The notes below the pieces were generated by a model that worked only from the letters and a program-made list of their open reading frames with translations, ran no database searches and had not been told where the DNA came from. Below, one piece after another: positions 5,003-6,098 of a stretch of 6,098 bases of DNA. How positions within the stretch are numbered: the first letter of the stretch is position 1; every line of letters starts with the position of its first letter. Where the stretch lies: assembly GCA_038063075.1 (NCBI GenBank), contig JBBTVW010000049.1, forward strand, positions 1-6,098. The letters run 5' to 3'. This DNA is from JACQHJ01 sp038063075 (GTDB taxonomy: Bacteria > Patescibacteriota > Microgenomatia > Levybacterales > UBA12049). Position numbers and translations under genes: made by a program.

Positions 5003-5694
5003 TAATTCTCACCACCTTTAGACTCTTCATTTGGTTTCTCTTCTGCAACTTGTTCTACTGGTGCTTCTTCTGCTGTGGTAGATTCAACTGGAGTTTCAGC
5101 TACTGGTTCTTCTGTTATTGCTTCTTCTACAACTGGAGCGCTAGTTTGTGTTGGTTTTAAGCTAGCAACTGCATTTAGGGTTAAGACTAATTTTTGTAAA
5201 TTCCAATTTAATGCTCTATGTAGGCCAGAAATAGGGGATTTAAGTCCGCCAATAACTTGGGCAAGTAATACTTCTCTTGTTGGAAGGCTTGAAAGCTTCA
5301 TAACCTGGTCATTTGTTATAAAGTCTCCATCCATGATTCCAAATTTAACAGCTGGGAGATTTAATTCTTTAATAAGCTTTGCAAGAGCTTTTAATGGTGA
5401 AACTATATCGTTATAGATAAAAAGAGTACCTGTTGGTCCTTGTAAAATATGATCTTCACTAAGTTTAATCTTGTTATCATCTAGAGATCTTGTAACGAGT
5501 GAGTTTTTAGCTACGACATATTCACCCTCTAATGGTTTAATGGTTTTTTTAAGGCCTTCAATCTGTTTATGGGTAAGACCTTCATAGTTAGTAAAGACAA
5601 CAGCTTTAGCTTTTGTGAATTTATCACTAAATGAAGCTACTATGTCTACTTTTTTTTGTCTATTTGCTGAAACTTTTAAATCTTTTATATCCAT
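5002..5694 (-). CDS. rplJ: Large ribosomal subunit protein uL10
   Basis: L10 anchors the L7/L12 dimers to 23S rRNA at the stalk base, and the L10-L12 complex represses its own operon by binding the leader mRNA. The 230 residues start MDIKDLKVSANRQKK. Family features are AVVFTNYEGLTHKQIEGL (31-48), YVVAKNSLVTRSL (59-71), GPTGTLF (86-92) and the long helix at about 140-178 that carries the L12 sites. From about 181 to 230 there is an acidic Glu/Pro/Ala/Thr/Val-rich tail that classical L10 of about 165-175 residues lacks. The ATG at 5694 is preferred over a GTG at 5709, because that GTG shares its first base with the AGGAG SD (5713-5709); the SD-ATG gap is then a long 14 bases. It is the first gene of an rplJ-rplL operon with its own promoter and leader; rplK and rplA are not adjacent. 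Confidence 0.96.
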   Translation of the reverse strand: MDIKDLKVSANRQKKVDIVASFSDKFTKAKAVVFTNYEGLTHKQIEGLKKTIKPLEGEYVVAKNSLVTRSLDDNKIKLSEDHILQGPTGTLFIYNDIVSPLKALAKLIKELNLPAVKFGIMDGDFITNDQVMKLSSLPTREVLLAQVIGGLKSPISGLHRALNWNLQKLVLTLNAVASLKPTQTSAPVVEEAITEEPVAETPVESTTAEEAPVEQVAEEKPNEESKGGEN

Positions 5695-5699
5695 ATAAT

Positions 5700-5727
5700 A
5701 AAAAAACACTCCTAAAATGAAGTGTTT
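5700..5727 (-). terminator. Attenuator hairpin overlapping the rplJ ribosome binding site
   Basis: In the minus-strand RNA, AAACACUUC (5727-5719) pairs with GGAGUGUUU (5712-5704) as a 9-bp stem with one G-U pair and a 6-base loop, followed by U to 5700. The run counts seven U in all, three of them in the stem. GGAG of the SD lies in the stem. The structure could stop transcription 6 bases before the ATG, or block initiation on read-through mRNA. GAAGU at 5756-5752 can pair with ACUUC at 5723-5719 as a rival fold. Confidence 0.75.
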
Positions 5728-5794
5728 ATAAGCATTAAGTTTGCTCTTGTTACTTCCTCGGTAGGACTTATCTTTTTGCCTACTGTCTTAGGTG
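5728..5794 (-). promoter_or_regulatory. L10 leader (ribosomal protein autoregulatory RNA)
   Basis: The RNA from about 5794 contains CCUAAGACA (5792-5784), GUAGG (5783-5779), a 13-base loop, CCUAC (5765-5761) and CGAGG (5760-5756). GUAGG/CCUAC forms the upper stem and CCU/AGG the lower, with the asymmetric AAGACA and CG strands between. This is the kink-turn-like layout of L10 leaders, to which the L10-L12 complex binds. It sits directly between the rplJ promoter and the attenuator hairpin, as expected for feedback control of stalk protein supply. Confidence 0.85.
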
Positions 5795-5800
5795 AAAACA

Positions 5801-5829
5801 ATAATACCATTTAGATTAATTATTGTCAA
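5801..5829 (-). promoter_or_regulatory. Promoter of the rplJL operon
   Basis: On the minus strand TTGACA (5829-5824) and TATTAT (5806-5801) are spaced by exactly 17 bases: a perfect -35 and a 5/6 -10. The start site is expected near 5793-5794, right at the base of the L10 leader stem. It is the strongest vegetative-type promoter in the window. Confidence 0.88.
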
Positions 5830-5955
5830 TTGATATTTTCAGTAGTTTAGGTGTAATTAATCTATGTTTATACTGTTATTTGAAGCATCAACTGAACAAA
5901 GACCAAGTGGGGAAATAAAATAATTAATTATAAAAAGTATTTATTTGAGGGTAAA

Positions 5956-6098
5956 CTAAGGATTAGGAGATGTTGTTACATTAACGCAATTAGAGCAATT
6001 TATATTTTGACCAGGCATTGTATTTCCTGTAACTGCACCTCCAGTTACATTTCTAAGTCTTACTCCGGCGCCTACTCTTTGATCAGATGGTAGATCAA
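5956..6098 (-). CDS. C-terminal end of an unrecognised protein (partial, cut by the window edge)
   Basis: A minus-strand frame enters from the right edge and stays open for 46 codons to a TAG at 5958-5956. The translated end reads through DLPSDQRVGAGVRLRN, then VTGGAVTGNTMPGQNI and finally NCSNCVNVTTSPNP. It is rich in Asn, Thr, Gly and Val, with a CxxC pair near the end, which would suit a beta-rich or surface protein, but no family is recognised and 46 residues are too few to judge. No GC-rich terminator follows; only AT inverted repeats lie in 5900-5955 before the rplJL promoter. Confidence 0.5.
   Translation of the reverse strand, partial: DLPSDQRVGAGVRLRNVTGGAVTGNTMPGQNINCSNCVNVTTSPNP

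Noticed and set aside
4680..5416. Two plus-strand frames of 113 codons across rplL and rplJ
   Set aside because: They are shadows of two unmistakable ribosomal protein genes; the Ala/Ser-rich product simply mirrors the Ala-rich hinge and acidic tail.
1..6098. Recoded TGA (glycine), as in Gracilibacteria and Absconditabacteria
   Set aside because: None of the eight visible stops is TGA (five TAA, three TAG), which raised the question, but all genes read full length with no in-frame TGA and use TGG and normal glycine codons. The sample of stops is small.

Overview
The window looks like a piece of an AT-rich bacterial genome that uses the standard genetic code. The best guess is a Candidate Phyla Radiation (Patescibacteria) bacterium, perhaps of the Microgenomates group. 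The guess rests on the wording of MreB, L10 and L7/L12, on the lack of mreC next to mreB, on small genes with little or no Shine-Dalgarno (SD) signal, and on a short MerR/excisionase-type regulator. No 16S rRNA or other phylogenetic marker beyond these proteins is present, so the placement is inference.

Layout, left to right. Bases 1-1020 (+) encode MreB, the rod-shape actin homologue. After a 229-base gap comes a WecG/TagA/CpsF (GT26) glycosyltransferase at 1250-1975 (+), which probably acts on lipid-linked sugars for surface polymers. Then 820 bases (1976-2795) hold no credible gene. They contain a likely terminator, an 11-base tandem repeat and, together with the gap after mreB, a set of shared sequence blocks. 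A GalT-like nucleotidyltransferase of the HIT superfamily follows (2796-3668, +), then an unrecognised 181-residue protein (3705-4250, +). Each of these two has a promoter-like pair placed so that transcription would start at the A of the ATG, which suggests leaderless mRNAs.

The right half is on the minus strand. A 69-residue helix-turn-helix protein (4271-4480) has two tandem 10-base repeats inside its candidate promoter. Further right is the rplJ-rplL operon (5694 down to 4616), which is complete with a TTGACA-17-TATTAT promoter, an L10-type kink-turn leader, a hairpin with a U-tract that also buries the rplJ SD, a one-base stop/start overlap between the genes, and a strong terminator at 4566-4589. 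The last 143 bases carry the C-terminal end of an unrecognised minus-strand gene.

Functionally the window mixes cell shape (MreB), envelope sugar chemistry (GT26 enzyme, GalT-like enzyme) and the ribosomal stalk (L10, L7/L12). I see no mobile element, CRISPR array, tRNA, rRNA or defence cassette, and no clear new multi-gene system. The most interesting parts are regulatory: the L10 leader/attenuator, the apparent leaderless promoters, the tandem operator-like repeats, and the repeated block following the first two genes.
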